Positions 1 to 8,934 of a stretch of DNA of 64,000 nucleotides are shown piece by piece; position 1 is the stretch's first letter, and every line of letters begins with the position of its first letter. Position numbers and translations under genes: made by a program. The stretch covers positions 1 through 64,000 of the forward strand of contig JAQVDY010000001.1 of NCBI GenBank assembly GCA_028698215.1, given 5' to 3'. This stretch comes from Actinomycetota bacterium (lineage in GTDB: Bacteria > Actinomycetota > Humimicrobiia > Humimicrobiales > Humimicrobiaceae). The notes under the pieces were generated by a model that saw only the letters and a list, made by a program, of their open reading frames with translations, had not been told where the DNA came from and did not search any database.

Positions 1-2
1 TT

Positions 3-38
3 AAAGAATTTGCTACCAACAAGCTGGGCGAAGAGTAG
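3..38 (+). CDS. C-terminal tail of a truncated CDS (uncertain)
   Basis: The first bases read as an open frame ending in TAG at 36-38 with a plausible charged tail (KEFATNKLGEE). The rest of the gene would lie outside the window. Another frame stays open to 45, so the assignment is weak. No function can be given. Confidence 0.25.
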   Translation, partial: KEFATNKLGEE

Positions 39-161
39 TAGCTAGATTATTAATAATCAAAATTATAATAAAACTGGCAACATTTTTAATGGTAACTATT
101 GTTTTTTAAAAAAAATATAGTAATAATCTAATCACAATAAAAAATATAGGAAGGAGAGCAA

Positions 162-437
162 ATGCAAGATGTAAAAACTGGTGCAAGCGGCATGTCTAAA
201 GGCGCCCTTATATGCGGCATACTTTCTATCATTCCCGGCGCTAGCATTGCCGCCTTAGTGCTGGCCATTATCGACCTGGTTAAAATCAACAAAGGAGAAG
301 CAGGAGTAGAAGGCAGGAAATTTGATATAATTGCAATAATTCTTGCAGTAGTTCTTCCTCCAATATTCTGGACTATCATAACTACCCTGATTTGGGGCTG
401 CGCTGCGGCTTCTGCCATGACTTACAGCGCCTTGTAA
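162..437 (+). CDS. Small membrane protein, DUF4190-like
   Basis: A 91-residue protein with two hydrophobic segments, roughly residues 16-40 and 57-85, joined by a short polar linker containing IDLVKINKGEAG. This two-helix layout resembles DUF4190-type membrane proteins, whose function is not established. The ATG is preceded by a good ribosome site (AAGGAGAG, 3 nt before ATG). The gene stands alone on the plus strand and is followed by a strong hairpin terminator. The minus-strand frame over the same bases is its shadow. Confidence 0.7.
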   Translation: MQDVKTGASGMSKGALICGILSIIPGASIAALVLAIIDLVKINKGEAGVEGRKFDIIAIILAVVLPPIFWTIITTLIWGCAAASAMTYSAL

Positions 438-466
438 GCAGTAAGCAATACAGAATTATTAATTTA

Positions 467-497
467 TTTAGGCCTATTTTTATAGGCCTAAATTTTT
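467..497 (+). terminator. Intrinsic terminator
   Basis: A perfect 10-bp stem (467-476 with 483-492, TTTAGGCCTA) encloses a 6-nt T-rich loop and is followed by TTTTT at 493-497. It lies 30 bp after the small membrane gene. The next gene converges on it from the minus strand, so it may work in both directions, although the T tract favours the plus strand. Confidence 0.8.
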
Positions 498-525
498 AAA
501 AAATATTAAATCTCCAGTCACCGGA

Positions 526-873
526 TTAGCAGTTAGGGTAATTAACATAAAAAGAATCAGGCTTGGCAGCCACATCAACAATAGACCATATCCAGGCAAC
601 AAAAGACCAGGTGCCCATGGTGACTACGGTTAAGGCCAAGTTCAGCCAGAATTTCCAGGAATCTGTCTCATAAGTATAAATCCAGGTCCAGAAACCCAGG
701 AAGATAGCCAATAAAACAGCTATCGTTTTATCCTTGGGGACCACTTTTTTGTCCAATGATTGGCCTCTTACCGCAATGCCGCAGTTAGGACACACCACTG
801 CTTCCTTAGCCAAAGGCTTACCGCAATGCATACAATAATAACCCTGGCTAACCACCTCTGCTTTTTCTTCCAT
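526..873 (-). CDS. Zinc-ribbon plus TM2-like membrane protein
   Basis: A 115-residue protein. The N-terminus (residues 13-32) holds a zinc ribbon with two CxxC pairs (CMHCGK and CPNCGI). Two hydrophobic helices follow, with GFWTWIYTY and a C-terminal WIWSIVDV, like TM2-domain proteins. Zinc-ribbon/TM2 proteins are common and mostly uncharacterised. The ATG has an AGGAG ribosome site. It is the last gene of the minus-strand run and its 3' end faces the terminator near 480. Confidence 0.7.
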   Translation of the reverse strand: MEEKAEVVSQGYYCMHCGKPLAKEAVVCPNCGIAVRGQSLDKKVVPKDKTIAVLLAIFLGFWTWIYTYETDSWKFWLNLALTVVTMGTWSFVAWIWSIVDVAAKPDSFYVNYPNC

Positions 874-965
874 TATCTTCTCCTGTTAAATTTCTGCCAA
901 TTATGAATTTTACTGGCTAGTCAAAATTATAACTTACCAGCTACAAGCCTGCTGCCGCTGCCCCA

Positions 966-1406
966 TTATTTTCTTAGCTGGGGAGAGTCAAACCACAGTC
1001 CATGTATGTTTAAAACTGGACTCTCCATATCCAATGCAGCTGTAACCATTACCTTGTCCCGGCTAAACTCTGCCTCATAATATAAAGAGATAAGCCCTTC
1101 TTTAAAATTAGCACCTATCAGCTTTTTAGTGCCGGCCTTATAGGTCCCCACTTTTCCCTTAATGAGAGGCAAAAGAGACTCCTCAAAGTTTTGCAGGTCT
1201 AATGCGCTGAGCATTTGTTCTGAAAAATCTTCAGAAAACTTCTGGTAATTTTCTTCTGATAGTCCCAGCAGGCAGTTTTCAACTACCTGGTTAGCTTGAT
1301 CCTCTTGTTCCGGGGTAAGCTCTACCCGGTTAGCAAAGCAGCCCCCTAACATCAGCATGGCAGCCATTGTCATCAGCAAAAAGGCCGCCAATATTTTCCT
1401 AGTCAT
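966..1406 (-). CDS. Lipoprotein, DUF3887-like
   Basis: A 146-residue secreted protein. Residues 1-23 form a lipoprotein signal peptide ending in a lipobox (LMLGGC), so the mature protein should begin at a lipid-modified Cys. The rest is an alpha/beta domain with an acidic helix (EENYQKFSEDFSEQM) and a strand-rich end, like DUF3887 proteins, which are extracytoplasmic and of unknown function. The start overlaps the end of the upstream flavoprotein gene by 8 nt, indicating co-transcription. Confidence 0.7.
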   Translation of the reverse strand: MTRKILAAFLLMTMAAMLMLGGCFANRVELTPEQEDQANQVVENCLLGLSEENYQKFSEDFSEQMLSALDLQNFEESLLPLIKGKVGTYKAGTKKLIGANFKEGLISLYYEAEFSRDKVMVTAALDMESPVLNIHGLWFDSPQLRK

Positions 1407-1977
1407 TAGCTACCTTCTGTAACAGCCAGGCCATATTCTCCCCCAGGACCTTCAAGGTATCCATTCCTTCCTGGTCCTCTCTTACCTGCCCTGGTTTTGC
1501 CCCTATGGCAAAATTCCAATAAATGGAAGAGGGTATTATGGTTTGGTTTAACATAAACATATTGTTTACCTGGTTAATAGTATCCACTGCCCCCTGCCTC
1601 CTGACTGCAGCTACCGCTGCACACACCTTTCGCTTTAAAAGAAAACCGCCAGCCCGGGCGCAATACCCCATCCTGTCCACCAGCGCCTTGGCCGTAGGGG
1701 TAACCGAACCAAAATAGACCGGCGAGCCTATCAGTATCCCCTGGGACTGGTAAGCCAGCTTTAAGTACTGGTTCATATTATCTTTATCTATTACACAAAA
1801 ACCATCCTTGGTTTTTTTACATACGCCGCAGCCGTCACAGGAGCTGATTTGCTCTGAACCAATCTGTATAATATTGGTATTAATCCCTTCCGCCTCCAAC
1901 TGCTCCAATACGGTTTGCATTGCTATAAAGGTATTGCCCTTCTTATGGGGGCTGCAATTGAATCCTATTACCTTCAA
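1399..1977 (-). CDS. Flavodoxin-fold NAD(P)H-dependent FMN reductase family protein
   Basis: A 192-residue protein opening with a flavodoxin-like FMN phosphate loop (GFNCSPHKKGNT). A Cys cluster at about residues 48-62 (CDGCGVCKKTKDGFC) is typical of iron-sulfur flavoproteins, and a GSPVYFGSVT segment lies near the flavin ring. Members transfer electrons from NAD(P)H or ferredoxin and are frequent in anaerobes. It follows alr by 15 nt. The physiological substrate cannot be read from the sequence. Confidence 0.75.
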   Translation of the reverse strand: MKVIGFNCSPHKKGNTFIAMQTVLEQLEAEGINTNIIQIGSEQISSCDGCGVCKKTKDGFCVIDKDNMNQYLKLAYQSQGILIGSPVYFGSVTPTAKALVDRMGYCARAGGFLLKRKVCAAVAAVRRQGAVDTINQVNNMFMLNQTIIPSSIYWNFAIGAKPGQVREDQEGMDTLKVLGENMAWLLQKVAND

Positions 1978-1992
1978 ACCTTTACCTCCATT

Positions 1993-3120
1993 CTAATTAA
2001 TATAAATTCTGGGAATCCTGCTGCCAATCATGCATACAATTTCATAATTTATAGTACCCATAATATGTGCCAGCTGGTCTGCAGTTACACACTTACCGTT
2101 AGCAGTTCCAATAAGTATGGCTTCATCATCCAGTGACACCTTTAATCCGGTAATATCTACCATACACTGGTCCATGGTAACATTGCCTACTACCGGTGCA
2201 TATTCTCCCCCCGTAATAACCCGGGCCCGGTTGGATAGGAGGCGGCTGTAGCCATCTGCATACCCTATTGGCAATACGGCAATTGTGCTTTTTTGTTTTA
2301 CTTTATGGGTACGGCAGTAAGATATGGTATCTCCGGCAGCTACTTCTTTGATAAACGCTACCCTGGCCTTTAAACTGAGCACCGGACTCAAGTCCAGGGA
2401 ACATTCTGTACTGAAAGGATTAAGCCCATACATAGCCAGGCCGACCCTGACCATATTAAATTCTTCTGCAGTATTTTCTATACAGGCTGCACTATTGGCT
2501 GCATGTATGAACTTAATTGAGTTCAGCATGGTTTTTGCCGGAGCCAGTACCTGCTTGAACCTTTCCAGCTGCAATGGGGTAAAATCGGAGCCGGAATCAC
2601 TGGCACAGGCAAAATGGGTAAATAAGCCTTCCACTTCCAAATGAGGGAGACTGGCTATCTCCTTTATTTGTTCTGGTGCCTTCCTGTAATCAAAACCTAA
2701 GCGGTTCATGCCGGTGTCTATATTTAGATGGCACCTGGCTTTACAGCCCATAGCAGCTGCCCTGTCATTAAAAGCCCGGGCTTTTTCCAGGCTGCTTATG
2801 GCTGGTATAAGATGATAGCCTAGAGCTTGGTCTACGGCTGCCAAAGGAACCTCGCTTAAAACTAAGATAGGGGCATCAATACCCTTTTGCCTTAACTGCC
2901 TGCCTTCCTGTACCAAAGCTACTCCCAGGCCATAAGCCCCTTTAGCCAAAGCCCTCTGGGCTACAGGCACCGCCCCATGGCCATAGGCATCTGCCTTCAC
3001 TATTGCCATCATATTAACCAGCCTATCCGAATACAGGCTTTTTAATGCCTCAAGATTATGCTCCAGTTTGCCCAGGTCTATTTCTGCCCAGGCATTCCTT
3101 AATTTTTTGTCTGATTCCAA
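1993..3120 (-). CDS. alr: Alanine racemase
   Basis: A 375-residue fold-III PLP enzyme that interconverts L- and D-alanine for peptidoglycan. The PLP lysine lies in the N-terminal motif AIVKADAYGHG (about residues 37-47). The C-terminal half has PIGYADGYSR and the substrate-site region VGNVTMDQCMVDIT. The length is normal for Alr. The frame opens at TTG (3118-3120), 5 nt after the CBS gene, with AAAGAG upstream. The gene lies downstream of nnrDE, as in many actinobacteria. A second racemase-like gene lies at 7523-8518. Confidence 0.93.
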   Translation of the reverse strand: MESDKKLRNAWAEIDLGKLEHNLEALKSLYSDRLVNMMAIVKADAYGHGAVPVAQRALAKGAYGLGVALVQEGRQLRQKGIDAPILVLSEVPLAAVDQALGYHLIPAISSLEKARAFNDRAAAMGCKARCHLNIDTGMNRLGFDYRKAPEQIKEIASLPHLEVEGLFTHFACASDSGSDFTPLQLERFKQVLAPAKTMLNSIKFIHAANSAACIENTAEEFNMVRVGLAMYGLNPFSTECSLDLSPVLSLKARVAFIKEVAAGDTISYCRTHKVKQKSTIAVLPIGYADGYSRLLSNRARVITGGEYAPVVGNVTMDQCMVDITGLKVSLDDEAILIGTANGKCVTADQLAHIMGTINYEIVCMIGSRIPRIYIN

Positions 3121-3125
3121 AATTA

Positions 3126-3587
3126 TTACTCTTTAATCATTGATTTTACAATATCGGCCCTGGTAATTATGCCTACCAGTTTTTTATCCTGGCCTAAAAC
3201 CGGCACCCTGTTTATATTTTTTTGAGTCATGATATTAGCAACATTATTCACGGTGGAATCCTCATCCACAGATACTACCTCAGCAGTCATGATATCTTCT
3301 ACCTTGGTTGCCAGGTGTTTTTTAAGACTTTTCTTGAATTTGGACAGGCTTTCCAGATAGATAATGCTGTCCAGCAATTTGAAATAGCTGGGAAAATGAA
3401 GATCAGTATCCTGTACAATAATATCTCCCTCAGTAACTATTCCCACCATCTGGCCTTCCTGGTCTAAAACCGGCACTCCGCTGATTTTGTTTGTTAGCAA
3501 TAGTTGTGACAACTCCTCTATAGAAGCGTCCTGGCTAATGGTGATAACTTCTTTGTTCATAATGTCTTTAGCTAATTTTTCTGCCAT
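3126..3587 (-). CDS. Tandem CBS-domain protein
   Basis: A 153-residue protein made of two CBS motifs. The first, about residues 8-60, contains SGVPVLDQEG and GIVTEGDI. The second, about 95-150, contains NRVPVLGQDK and GIITRADIV. CBS pairs bind adenine nucleotides and act as regulatory modules. No catalytic domain is attached. The gene is packed between nnrDE (3-nt gap) and alr (5-nt gap), so it belongs to this operon. Its target is unknown. Confidence 0.85.
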   Translation of the reverse strand: MAEKLAKDIMNKEVITISQDASIEELSQLLLTNKISGVPVLDQEGQMVGIVTEGDIIVQDTDLHFPSYFKLLDSIIYLESLSKFKKSLKKHLATKVEDIMTAEVVSVDEDSTVNNVANIMTQKNINRVPVLGQDKKLVGIITRADIVKSMIKE

Positions 3588-3590
3588 CTT

Positions 3591-5171
3591 TTACTCCCTG
3601 TATAAAATTTTTTCCAACTTCAAGAAAACCTTTGGCATACCTTCCAGCAAATCCGTGGCTATCATGGAGGTCTTGCTGGTATGCCTCGATATCAAATCTG
3701 AAGCCAATCCATGGATATAGGTTCCGCCGACCGCAGCCTGAAAGTTATCCATACCCTGGCACATCAATGAAGAAATAATACCGGTAAGTATATCCCCGGT
3801 CCCGGCGGTAGCTAAAGCCCAGTCACCCGTATTATTGATAAAAGTAGTCTGGTCCTGCCTGGTAATTAGGGTACGGGGCCCTTTTAATACTGACACCAGG
3901 TTAAACTTGGATGCCGCCTCTACATTAACTTCATATCTTTGTTCCAGTTTTATACGGTCCATACCCATTATTAAAGCCAGCTCTCCGGCATGAGGGGTAA
4001 TTACCACATGAGAAAAATCCGGATGTTGCTGTCCATTTACTTCCCGGGGCCCATAGATAGCCGCCAGTCCGTCCGCATCCAGCACTGTGGGTTTGGCCAC
4101 TCTCATCAGAATTTCCCTTACCAGCCTGATGGTGCTGGAATTTTTAGATATGCCCGGCCCAATAGCCAAAGCATCATAACCGGCGCTTAGGTCTATTATC
4201 TCTTCCAAGCTGTCATAATGGATAGACAAATCATCAGTCTGGTCTACAGGATAAGTCATAACTTCAGTAAGCTTCTGCTCTAATATAGGGTTTAGCTCCC
4301 AGGGGCAAACCAGGGTGACCAGTCCCGCTCCCGCCCTCATAGCTGCCTGGCAGGTCATGGCTGCTGCCCCGGTAAATCCTACTGATCCTGCTATGACCAG
4401 CAGTTTTCCCACACTATGCTTATAAGACCAGGGTGACCTTAAGGGCAGCTTGGAAGCCACCCAGTCCATGCTGGTCTCAAATATCTGCTCGTATTGTTCA
4501 AAATATTTTTCAGGTATGCCGATATCTGCTACCTTTACCTTGCCTGCATAACTGGCCCCCGGATAATTTAGAAGCCCCAGTTTCTTGCACCCAAAAGTTA
4601 TGGTAGCATCTGCCTTTACCGCTGTACCTAAAATTTGTCCTGTATCGGAGTCTATCCCCGATGGAATGTCCACTGCGTATACTTCACTGCTGCTGCGGTT
4701 TATCTCTTCAATTATCTTTTTGGCGGGGCCGTATATGTCTTTGCCGTGCAGCCCGGTGCCAAAAATAGCATCTATAATGAAATGGGCATCTTGGACATCC
4801 TGTTTAAAGCTATCCCAGGACGGGCCATTGTCTACATTCAAAAACATTACTTTAGCTCCTGCTGCTTTACCCAGCCGGTTAAAATAATGGGTTGAATCGC
4901 TGCTGAATTTTTCGGTAGGAGTTATATAAAATACCTTAACGCCTATCTTGGCCTGCAAAAGGTCATAGGCAGCTACAAAACCGTCTCCCCCATTGTTGCC
5001 GCCGCCGCAAATAACTATCCCCTGGACCTCTTTTTTGTTTTTGAAATCTGCTTTGACGGCTTTGGCTACACTGCTGCCCGCATTCTGCATCAGCCCCTTG
5101 GAATCAATCCCGTCACTGATACAGCGTGCATCTATTTCTGCTATCCTGCTGCCTTTTAGTACCCTATGCAT
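3591..5171 (-). CDS. nnr: Bifunctional NAD(P)H-hydrate epimerase / ADP-dependent dehydratase
   Basis: A 526-residue two-domain repair enzyme for hydrated NAD(P)H. The N-terminal YjeF_N epimerase (about 1-215) has CGGGNNGGDGF and DAIFGTGLHG. The C-terminal ribokinase-like dehydratase (about 230-520) has AIGPGISKN, VLDADGLAA, TPHAGELALIMG and the catalytic GTGDILTG. The full fused form is intact. Its position between acpS and alr matches actinobacterial gene order. Confidence 0.92.
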   Translation of the reverse strand: MHRVLKGSRIAEIDARCISDGIDSKGLMQNAGSSVAKAVKADFKNKKEVQGIVICGGGNNGGDGFVAAYDLLQAKIGVKVFYITPTEKFSSDSTHYFNRLGKAAGAKVMFLNVDNGPSWDSFKQDVQDAHFIIDAIFGTGLHGKDIYGPAKKIIEEINRSSSEVYAVDIPSGIDSDTGQILGTAVKADATITFGCKKLGLLNYPGASYAGKVKVADIGIPEKYFEQYEQIFETSMDWVASKLPLRSPWSYKHSVGKLLVIAGSVGFTGAAAMTCQAAMRAGAGLVTLVCPWELNPILEQKLTEVMTYPVDQTDDLSIHYDSLEEIIDLSAGYDALAIGPGISKNSSTIRLVREILMRVAKPTVLDADGLAAIYGPREVNGQQHPDFSHVVITPHAGELALIMGMDRIKLEQRYEVNVEAASKFNLVSVLKGPRTLITRQDQTTFINNTGDWALATAGTGDILTGIISSLMCQGMDNFQAAVGGTYIHGLASDLISRHTSKTSMIATDLLEGMPKVFLKLEKILYRE

Positions 5172-5202
5172 GTAAACCGCCTTTAATATGGTAATTAAGG
5201 AT

Positions 5203-5211
5203 ATTATAACA
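5203..5211 (-). promoter_or_regulatory. Possible extended -10 promoter before nnr
   Basis: On the minus strand the acpS-nnr gap contains TGTTATAAT, an extended -10 element with a perfect TATAAT. No good -35 is seen at the proper distance. It would give nnr-CBS-alr their own transcript. Confidence 0.35.
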
Positions 5212-5235
5212 AAAAAAACGGATATAATTGAAAAC

Positions 5236-5619
5236 TTATGGTTTTAAAGCCACTGCAAAAGCCACCGCATAATTTTTGGTGGCAGAAATTGAAACTTCTA
5301 TCCGGGATATGCCCAGTTTCTTTAGCAGCAAAGCCCCCCTGCCTTTAATGGTAACCCGGGGCTGCCCCGGACCGGAAATTTCAATATCTGAAAAAGAAAG
5401 GTCTGCCCCAAAGCCGGTACCTAATGATTTAGCCACTGCTTCCTTAGCAGCAAACCTGGCCGCATAGCTTCCCCAGCAGCCCTGGCCCCTGCTCTGGCAA
5501 TAGCTCCTTTCTTCCGGGGTAAACACCCTGGAAACAAAGGAGGGGGTTTGCTTGATAGAGTCAGCCACCCTTTCTACCTCGATTATGTCCGTACCCACAC
5601 CAAAAATATCCAAGATCAC
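5236..5619 (-). CDS. acpS: Holo-[acyl-carrier-protein] synthase
   Basis: A 127-residue AcpS-type phosphopantetheinyl transferase, which moves the 4'-phosphopantetheine of CoA onto acyl carrier protein. The N-terminus has the metal-binding motif GVGTDIIEVERV (Asp 9) and the mid-region has RFAAKEAVAKSLGTG with the metal Glu. The length is typical. The start is GTG (5617-5619), overlapping the glmS stop as GTGA, so the two genes are translationally coupled. Confidence 0.92.
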   Translation of the reverse strand: MILDIFGVGTDIIEVERVADSIKQTPSFVSRVFTPEERSYCQSRGQGCWGSYAARFAAKEAVAKSLGTGFGADLSFSDIEISGPGQPRVTIKGRGALLLKKLGISRIEVSISATKNYAVAFAVALKP

Positions 5620-7451
5620 TCCACAGTAACGCTTTTAGCCAGGTTCCTGGGCTGGTCCACATCTCTGCCCAGGTTTTTGGCAATATAATAAGAATACAGC
5701 TGCAAGGGAATAATAGTAAGTATCCCTGACAGCGGCTGGTCTATGGGGGGTATGAAGAAACAGTAATCAATAGCTTTTTTTAGCTCATCGTTCCCCTGGG
5801 TAGTTATGGCCAACAGGGTTGCCTTTCTGGCCTTGGCTTCCTGTACATTACCCCATATCTTTTCATAAACATCGTCCAGGGGCATGATGCCTACCACTAC
5901 CGTATTGCGGTCAGTTAAGGCAATAGGCCCATGCTTCATTTCTCCTGCCGGATATCCCTCTGCATGGATATAGCTTACCTCTTTTAGCTTTAAGGCCCCT
6001 TCCAAAGCCATGGGCAAGCCGTACAGCCGGCCTAAAAACAAGAAACAACTGTACCGGTAGGTTTTATCTGCTATTTTTTTAATCTGCTGGCTTTGGTCCA
6101 ATACCTGCTGTACCTTTTCCGGCAGGGATAAAAGCTCCCTTATAATACGGCGGTATTCCTTATCACCAATAACTTTTTTAGCCTTCGCCAGGTACAGGGC
6201 CAATAAATATATTACTACCAGCTGGGCAGAAAAGGTCTTGGTTGCACAAACCCCTATCTCGGGCCCGGCATGAGTGTAGATGACTGCATCTGATTCCCTG
6301 GCAATAGTACTGCCCACCACATTGGTAATGGCTGCTACTCTAGCCCCTTTTCCTCTTGCTTCCCTTACTGCAGCCAAGGTATCAATGGTTTCCCCGGACT
6401 GGGTAATAGCTATAACCAGGCAATGGTCTCCCACCATGGGATTACGGTACCTATACTCGGACCCATAATCCACTTCCACCGGTATTTTAGCCCATTTCTC
6501 TATGACCTGCTTGCCTGCTAAAGCAGCATGGTAAGAAGTGCCGCAAGCTATTATCTGCACCTTTTCTATATCATTTACCTGCTGTACAGAGAATCCTAGC
6601 TCTGCAAAATTAAGTTCCTGTTCAGTCAGCCTCCCCCTCATGGTTTCCCTGATTCCATAGGGTTGTTCAAAAATCTCTTTTAGCATAAAATCTGCATATC
6701 CCGCTTTTTCTGCACTTTGAATATTCCAGTTAACCCTAAACGGCTTTTTGGTAACCGCCTTGCCGTCTGGTCCAAATATTTCTACGCTTTCCGGAGTAAC
6801 CCTTACCGTTTCATAATCTTCGATAATTAAAAAATTCCTGGTATGTTCTAAAATAGCAGGCATATCCGAAGCCAGGAAATTCCCTTTAGGCGATACTCCT
6901 ACCACCAGGGGGCTGGCTATCCTGGCTGCTGCCAGCTGGTCCGGCTCGTCCAGGCATATGGCCACCACCGCACCGGAACCTTTAATACGGGCCATGGTTT
7001 TCTGCATGGCAGCAATAAGGTTACCCTCATAATATTTTTCCAACAAATGAGGCAGTACTTCTGAATCAGTTTGAGATATAAACTGGTGCCCCTCTGCTTC
7101 CAGTTCAGCCTTTAGCTGCTGATAATTTTCTATAATACCATTATGGACTACCGCAATTTTTTGGCTGCAGTCAAGGTGTGGATGGGCATTTTCCCTGGTG
7201 GGTTCGCCATGAGTAGCCCACCGGGTATGGCCAATACCGCAATTTCCAGCAACCATGGAAGAATCAAGGCTGTTTTCCAGCTCCCTTATCTTGCCTGCTT
7301 CTTTTACCACTTCCAGCGTAGGTATGGTGCCGTTCCTACTTATAATGCTGATACCGGCTGAATCATAGCCCCTGTATTCCAGCCTTTTTAAGCCTTCCAG
7401 CAGCAGTTTCCGGCAATCCTGGTTACCAGTATAGGCCACTATACCGCACAT
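5616..7451 (-). CDS. glmS: Glutamine--fructose-6-phosphate aminotransferase (isomerizing)
   Basis: A 611-residue enzyme making glucosamine-6-phosphate for peptidoglycan and amino-sugar synthesis. The N-terminal glutaminase begins MCGIVAYTG, with Cys2 as nucleophile, and has GHTRWATHG. Two SIS domains follow, the first with CGTSYHAALAGK and ITQSGETIDT. The end DQPRNLAKSVTVE is the canonical C-terminus. The ribosome site AGGAGG lies just before ATG. Only 71 nt separate it from the upstream gene and no glmS ribozyme was recognised. Confidence 0.96.
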   Translation of the reverse strand: MCGIVAYTGNQDCRKLLLEGLKRLEYRGYDSAGISIISRNGTIPTLEVVKEAGKIRELENSLDSSMVAGNCGIGHTRWATHGEPTRENAHPHLDCSQKIAVVHNGIIENYQQLKAELEAEGHQFISQTDSEVLPHLLEKYYEGNLIAAMQKTMARIKGSGAVVAICLDEPDQLAAARIASPLVVGVSPKGNFLASDMPAILEHTRNFLIIEDYETVRVTPESVEIFGPDGKAVTKKPFRVNWNIQSAEKAGYADFMLKEIFEQPYGIRETMRGRLTEQELNFAELGFSVQQVNDIEKVQIIACGTSYHAALAGKQVIEKWAKIPVEVDYGSEYRYRNPMVGDHCLVIAITQSGETIDTLAAVREARGKGARVAAITNVVGSTIARESDAVIYTHAGPEIGVCATKTFSAQLVVIYLLALYLAKAKKVIGDKEYRRIIRELLSLPEKVQQVLDQSQQIKKIADKTYRYSCFLFLGRLYGLPMALEGALKLKEVSYIHAEGYPAGEMKHGPIALTDRNTVVVGIMPLDDVYEKIWGNVQEAKARKATLLAITTQGNDELKKAIDYCFFIPPIDQPLSGILTIIPLQLYSYYIAKNLGRDVDQPRNLAKSVTVE

Positions 7452-7479
7452 AAAACCTCCTGGTGATGTTTACAGTATG

Positions 7480-7506
7480 CAAATTAAATAAATCCCCATA
7501 GGGATT
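7480..7506 (-). terminator. Possible terminator/attenuator upstream of glmS
   Basis: On the minus strand a 6-bp stem AATCCC/GGGATT with a 4-nt loop (7491-7506) is followed by TTATTTAATTT. It lies between the racemase-like gene and glmS, and could reduce read-through from the ribosomal operon. Confidence 0.4.
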
Positions 7507-7522
7507 GTCTAAAATTTATTCC

Positions 7523-8518
7523 TTACTGTCCTATAAAATTCTTATACACAAAAGGAGAAGTCATAGTTGATAATAGACTAAAATAATTTATATTAAAAGT
7601 TATTTTATGGCCCATGGCAAACAACAGCTCCCCTCTTGACTCCAATACTGTATGATCGCTGCTTTGGCCTACTATTTCCATACCGGGAGCAGGCTTTAAA
7701 TTAGCCGCATCTGCATCCTGCAGCCCCAATGCCACTATGGCCTTCCGCGGATTTTCCTTTACCTCTATTATTTCCGCTTCCAATGTAAAACAGTCCCTGT
7801 GAGCACCTTCTAGGGTAGAATAATTCAAGGTTTCATGGCCCAGAAGTATGGCCTCCCCAATCCTTAACTGGTTTATGCCTTCCGGTAGGCCAGAACCAAA
7901 CACCTGGTCCAGTAAACTGGAATTACCTCCGGATAAAACAGGGATAGCAATACCCAGCTCCCTGTAAATCCTATGCTTTAGTTCTACCATGGCTGACAAA
8001 CTTTCATAACTGGGTTTTTTACTGGAAATGCAGCGGGCATTAGTGCCCAGCCCCATAACCTTGATGTTTTCCAGCTCAACCAGCTGACGGCAAAAAGGAA
8101 GTACCTGGTAAGGCAGCAGGCCCTCTCTCTGGTCATCAGTATCCAGCATAACCATCACTGAATGGGTAATTCCCTTTTTTCCGCATACCTGGTTTATCAG
8201 CCTAGCTGCCTCTATCTGGGTACAAGCGCTTACCTGGCTATAGGCGGCAGTATGTTCTGCCTCACTGAGCATAGGGGTCCTGAGCTGCATTAAGGGATAG
8301 TTAAAATTAGCCCTTAGCTGGCGCAGGTTATCCAGCCTGCTGTCGCCCAGCATATCTATTTTGCCACTGGCCATAGCCTCTACTATCCTGGTGTGGGCCA
8401 ATACGCTCTTAGTAACAGCAACGACCGATATGCCTAGAGCGGCACACCGGTCGCAGATTATCTTAGAATTATGGGCAATTTTGCCCCTGTCAATGTTTAG
8501 TCGGGGATACGTCACCAA
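7523..8518 (-). CDS. Alanine/ornithine-racemase-family PLP enzyme
   Basis: A 331-residue fold-III PLP protein of the Orr type. The N-terminus has the PLP lysine in VVAVTKSVLAH (about residue 37). It also has a DMLGDSRLDNL motif, GLGTNARCI, and a phosphate-binding SGGNSS segment near residue 207. It is related to but distinct from Alr. Known relatives racemise ornithine or other basic amino acids, but the substrate here is not determined. The frame opens at TTG, with GTG as the next codon. It lies 7 nt after rpsI, where actinobacteria usually have glmM. Confidence 0.75.
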   Translation of the reverse strand: MVTYPRLNIDRGKIAHNSKIICDRCAALGISVVAVTKSVLAHTRIVEAMASGKIDMLGDSRLDNLRQLRANFNYPLMQLRTPMLSEAEHTAAYSQVSACTQIEAARLINQVCGKKGITHSVMVMLDTDDQREGLLPYQVLPFCRQLVELENIKVMGLGTNARCISSKKPSYESLSAMVELKHRIYRELGIAIPVLSGGNSSLLDQVFGSGLPEGINQLRIGEAILLGHETLNYSTLEGAHRDCFTLEAEIIEVKENPRKAIVALGLQDADAANLKPAPGMEIVGQSSDHTVLESRGELLFAMGHKITFNINYFSLLSTMTSPFVYKNFIGQ

Positions 8519-8525
8519 ACCATTA

Positions 8526-8921
8526 CTACCTCTTTGAGAACTGGGGTCTTTTTCTTGCTTTTTTCAGGCCATATTTCTTTCTTTCCTTCTCCCGGGGATC
8601 CCTGGTAAGCATGCCTTCTTTTTTAAGTATAGGCCTGTATTCTGCATTAATTTCTAACAGGGCCTTGGCTATGCCATGCTTTAAGGCATCAGCCTGGGCA
8701 TTGACCCCTCCACCGATAATACTAGCCAATACATCATAAGCATTATCAGTACCAGTGAGCTTTAAAGGCTCCTTTATTTTAATTACCAGCGAAGGAAGGG
8801 GGAAATAATTATCCAGGTCTCTTTTATTGATAGTTATTTTCCCTTCGCCTGGAACCAGTCTTACTTTGGCTATAGCTTCTTTTCTTTTCCCGGTAGCATA
8901 ATAACTTACACTGTCTGCCAA
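8526..8921 (-). CDS. rpsI: 30S ribosomal protein S9
   Basis: A 131-residue S9 with the N-terminal YYATGKRKEAIAKVRL, the middle SIIGGGVNAQADALKHGIAKALL and the C-terminal tail KKARKRPQFSKR, whose last Arg contacts P-site tRNA in known ribosomes. It starts at TTG (8919-8921) with GAGGA about 8 nt upstream. It pairs with rplM 13 nt upstream, as in nearly all bacteria. Confidence 0.95.
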   Translation of the reverse strand: MADSVSYYATGKRKEAIAKVRLVPGEGKITINKRDLDNYFPLPSLVIKIKEPLKLTGTDNAYDVLASIIGGGVNAQADALKHGIAKALLEINAEYRPILKKEGMLTRDPREKERKKYGLKKARKRPQFSKR

Positions 8922-8934
8922 CTTAAATTCCTCC

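Noticed and set aside
7452-7522. glmS ribozyme upstream of glmS
   Set aside because: Only 71 nt separate the genes and none of the ribozyme core was recognisable; the gap holds just a small hairpin.
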